Source of the DNA: Deltaproteobacteria bacterium
Lineage (GTDB): Bacteria; Myxococcota_A; Polyangia; Polyangiales; B10-G4
Assembly (NCBI GenBank): GCA_003647065.1
Contig: QMMC01000006.1
Coordinates: forward strand, 1-41,320
Length of the DNA stretch: 41,320 nt
Reading direction: 5' to 3'
The notes below the pieces were generated by a model that was not told the DNA's origin, did no database searches, and saw only the letters and a program-made list of their open reading frames with translations. Every line of letters begins with the position of its first letter. Positions within the stretch are counted from its first letter, which is position 1. Shown here piece after piece: positions 39,210-41,320 of the stretch. A program made the position numbers and the translations under genes.

Positions 39210-40667
39210 TCAGTCCGGCCCGCAGCTGCGTCCGATGACCGCGCCGACGCGCTCGGCGATGGCTCGGATGGCCGGGGTGAAGTCGGACTGGCAGATGGAC
39301 TCGATGGTGGTCACCACCCCCTCGGCCGCGAGGTCTCTCCCCACGCCGACGATGCGCCGGGGCGGGAAGGCGAGGCCGCGACCGGGGATGTTGCACGAGG
39401 GCATGAGGCTGTTCGGCGTCGACGGGTCGAGGCGCTCGGCCATGCGCGGGTCGGCGAGGATGGTTGTCGGGTCTTGGCCCGCGAGGTCCGTCGGTACACC
39501 GACGATCGCGGTGAAGACGATGTCCCCGCTGCGGCCCCGGGCATCGATGAAGCCGTCAACGTAGCGACTGAGGGGATGCAGGGCGGCGGGATTGCTGAAG
39601 CAGCGCAGGTTGAGGTTTTCACGGTAGCGCGTGCTCGCCGGGTCGAAGAGCCCGTCGTCGGCTGCCGAGCAGTCCTCTTCGTCGGTGACCAGGACCAGGC
39701 CGAGGACCGCGCCGTCGCGCAGAAACCGAACGTTCGCCCCGTCGGCGTGGCCCGTCGTGCCCATGGAAAAGGTGATCGGTGCGGCGGCCGGGGTGATGGC
39801 CTTGAGCACGGCCTCGAGCTGTTGTTCGAAGGCGCAGCCGCCGGTGCCCACGGTGGCGACGCAGGCGAAGCTCTGAGCGAAGGCGCCTTGGTCTCCGCCG
39901 GCGATCCACGAAAGGAACGACGGGTAGCTGGCCGAGCAACCCGCGACGCCTGGGTTCCCGTTGGTCCGGAGAACGCCGTCGTCGCCGAGGGCAGACCGGG
40001 AACACGTCGCGACGTCGTAGCCGCCGGTGCCCATGTCGGCGGTGATGACCCCGACCTGGAGATCGGTCACCGGCGGAAAGTCCGGGACCCCGTCTCCCCC
40101 GACGTCGCCACTCGTCAGCGCAGTGATGAGCTGAGGGAAAGCCGCGGCGAGGGACGCTTGCTCTTCGGCCATGGAGTTGGAGTTGTCGATCATGAAGAGC
40201 AGGTCGACCCGGTCCGACCCGGCGTCGCAGCATCCCACGACCCCGCAGACCTGCCCCGCCAGGCAGCTTTCGCCGCAGGCCCCGCAGTTGTTCGGGTCGG
40301 CCTCGAGGTCGACGCACTCGCCGCCGCAGATGGCATCCACCGGGCACCCGCAGGCGCCATCGACGCATATCTCGCCCGTACCGCAGCCGACCGCGTCGCC
40401 GGTTCCGTCATCGACGAAGCCATCACAGTCGTCGTCGGCTCCATTGCACGATTCGGGTGCCGCGACGCATCCATCCGGCACCGGCACCCGGCCCGCGTCC
40501 CGGCGGACCACCGCCGAGTCCGAGAATCCCCCATCGAAAGTGAAGGACCCGTCGTCTCTGCCGCCCCCTCCGCTCGTGCACGCCGAAGTGAGCAAGGTGA
40601 GCAAGGTGAACGAGGCGAGCGCCGTGGCTGCGAGCCACCGGCCATACATCCATCGTGAGGGGGCCAT
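39210..40667 (-). CDS. Lipoprotein with MopE-type Cys motifs and VWA-like domain
   Basis: The 485-residue protein has a lipoprotein signal ending LLTSAC (C30), a short Gly/Asp-rich tether, then cysteine-rich MopE/putative metal-binding motifs (ESCNGADDDCDGFVDDG, followed by CGTGEICVDGACGC and NNCGACGESCLAGQVCG). From ~150 a von Willebrand factor A-like domain begins with the MIDAS motif DNSNS in LLFMIDNSNSMAEEQ, with later strands LQVGVITADMG and LGLVLVTDEEDCS. This layout is typical of myxobacterial surface proteins that bind cations and partners. Its 3' end is the source of the duplicated fragment at 37331-37395. Confidence 0.9.
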   Translation of the reverse strand: MAPSRWMYGRWLAATALASFTLLTLLTSACTSGGGGRDDGSFTFDGGFSDSAVVRRDAGRVPVPDGCVAAPESCNGADDDCDGFVDDGTGDAVGCGTGEICVDGACGCPVDAICGGECVDLEADPNNCGACGESCLAGQVCGVVGCCDAGSDRVDLLFMIDNSNSMAEEQASLAAAFPQLITALTSGDVGGDGVPDFPPVTDLQVGVITADMGTGGYDVATCSRSALGDDGVLRTNGNPGVAGCSASYPSFLSWIAGGDQGAFAQSFACVATVGTGGCAFEQQLEAVLKAITPAAAPITFSMGTTGHADGANVRFLRDGAVLGLVLVTDEEDCSAADDGLFDPASTRYRENLNLRCFSNPAALHPLSRYVDGFIDARGRSGDIVFTAIVGVPTDLAGQDPTTILADPRMAERLDPSTPNSLMPSCNIPGRGLAFPPRRIVGVGRDLAAEGVVTTIESICQSDFTPAIRAIAERVGAVIGRSCGPD

Positions 40668-40735
40668 GGGGATGCCCCGGTATAGCTCAAAGCGCAGGCG
40701 GCGCGAGGCCCGTGCAGAACCGAGCCGGCCGCCCC

Positions 40736-41320
40736 CTACCGAAGGGAAGGCCCGTAGGCGAGGAAGGTAGCCTCAACGGACGAAAGCGCGTCGTCCTGGG
40801 CCGCGTCGACGCGGCCCTCAGCGGTCAACCGCTCGGTCGCCACTACGCCTGACCGGGTGAGCACCGCCACGGCGCGGGTCGCCCGAGCGGTCGCCGCGCG
40901 ACGACGCCCGGCGCCGGACCCGGACGTCGCATAGGCGGCGATTTGCACGGCGCCGTGGGGATGCGCCGTGAGGATGGCGGCGAGGCGAGCGAGGCGCCGA
41001 GCCCCGGCGGGGGACGGCGCAGCACCTGCGCCGCGATAGACATCGGGCACGCGCAGGGTCAGGCCCCGGTCACCCTGTTCGACGATGAACCCGGCGGCGG
41101 TCGCCGCCTCGGTCAGGGCCACGCGCTCATCGGCGGTCGGGCCGTCCTGGCGGCGCCGGGCGCTTCCGAGGGCCGCGAGGGCCGCGCGCAGTGCCCGCTC
41201 GGTCAATTCGAGCTTGCCCGCCGGGTCGCCGGCGGCGGCTGCGCGGTCCAAGAGCTCGGTCACGGCTTCGAGGGACGCGGGCTCAGCTTCGAGGGCGCGG
41301 GCTGCGGCGGCGAGCAGCCG
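40736..41320 (-). CDS. Partial protein with OmpA-like C-terminal domain (5' end outside the window)
   Basis: The frame is open from the window edge to the TGA-side end at 40736, giving the last 194 residues. The N-terminal visible part is Ala/Glu/Leu-rich helix (LEAVTELLDRAAAAGDP), resembling DUF4398-type helical regions. The C-terminal ~110 residues follow the OmpA-like fold: a short strand LTLRVPDVYRG, a helix ARRLARLAAILTAHP, the strand VQIAAYATSGSGAG, a helix RRRAATARATRAVAVL and the end strand RLTAEGRVD. The usual peptidoglycan-contacting Asp and Arg are not in their standard context, so binding may be lost. An internal GTG at 41263 cannot be excluded as the start. Confidence 0.65.
   Translation of the reverse strand, partial: RLLAAAARALEAEPASLEAVTELLDRAAAAGDPAGKLELTERALRAALAALGSARRRQDGPTADERVALTEAATAAGFIVEQGDRGLTLRVPDVYRGAGAAPSPAGARRLARLAAILTAHPHGAVQIAAYATSGSGAGRRRAATARATRAVAVLTRSGVVATERLTAEGRVDAAQDDALSSVEATFLAYGPSLR

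Noticed and set aside
37331-39261. The kinase-flanking direct repeats as phage or ICE attachment sites
   Set aside because: There is no integrase or tRNA gene, and the outer copy is a mosaic gene fragment, which fits duplication and deletion better.
1-41320. tRNA, rRNA or CRISPR features
   Set aside because: No regularly spaced repeats were seen and no tRNA-like T-loop with matching acceptor arms was noticed by eye; a dedicated search (tRNAscan-SE or equivalent) was not possible.

Overview
The window is a GC-rich bacterial chromosome segment that looks like a myxobacterium (Myxococcota). The support is gene content: many secreted lipoproteins, one with a DUF4215-type cysteine-rich repeat and one with MopE-type CNG-x-DDDCDG motifs, an AgmX/PglI-type C-terminal domain protein, very large TPR/DUF3857/transglutaminase proteins, and strong G/C bias at third codon positions. 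Assignment below phylum level is not possible from the sequence alone.

Layout. 1-5.1 kb (minus strand): the 5' end of an unknown gene, a stand-alone receiver protein, a lipoprotein, a ureohydrolase (agmatinase type), bioA, and an AgmX/PglI-domain protein; the leader of bioA carries three inverted repeats. 5.1-10.4 kb: ftsK (minus) diverging from a helical lipoprotein and an FHA protein (plus). 10.4-13.95 kb: a gene-poor accessory island bounded by two inverted copies of a ~370-bp repeat, each containing a long hairpin, and holding small or broken genes, a REP-like hairpin and a beta-propeller protein. 13.95-21.4 kb: two coupled giant TPR/DUF3857/transglutaminase paralogues, one with an intact Cys-His-Asp triad and one that has lost it. 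21.6-27.6 kb: a UbiA-family decaprenyl-phosphate phosphoribosyltransferase-like protein, lipoproteins, a YcaQ-like winged-helix protein, a PHA-system protein, a zinc-ribbon protein and a nucleotidyltransferase with a small partner. 27.7-32.1 kb: a beta-helix protein and a compact putative nitrosative-stress module (hemerythrin, a TetR regulator fused to two DUF2249 domains, and an NnrS-like membrane protein) sharing one perfect palindrome. 32.0-36.2 kb: an iron-type ABC importer (ATPase, fused permease, lipoprotein binding protein) in one overlapping operon with a LamG/DUF1080-like lipoprotein. 36.4-41.3 kb: a beta-propeller lipoprotein, a hybrid histidine kinase flanked by a duplicated fragment of the neighbouring VWA lipoprotein gene, and a partial OmpA-like protein.

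The most promising leads for something undescribed are the TetR-DUF2249-DUF2249/hemerythrin/NnrS-like module with its shared operator, the inverted-repeat island at 10.4-13.95 kb, the active/dead transglutaminase pair, and the FHA protein combining a ribbon-helix-helix-like N-terminus with a Gln/Tyr/Pro/Gly-rich linker. Most starts were chosen from signal peptides, gene overlaps and Shine-Dalgarno-like sequence, and are inferences.
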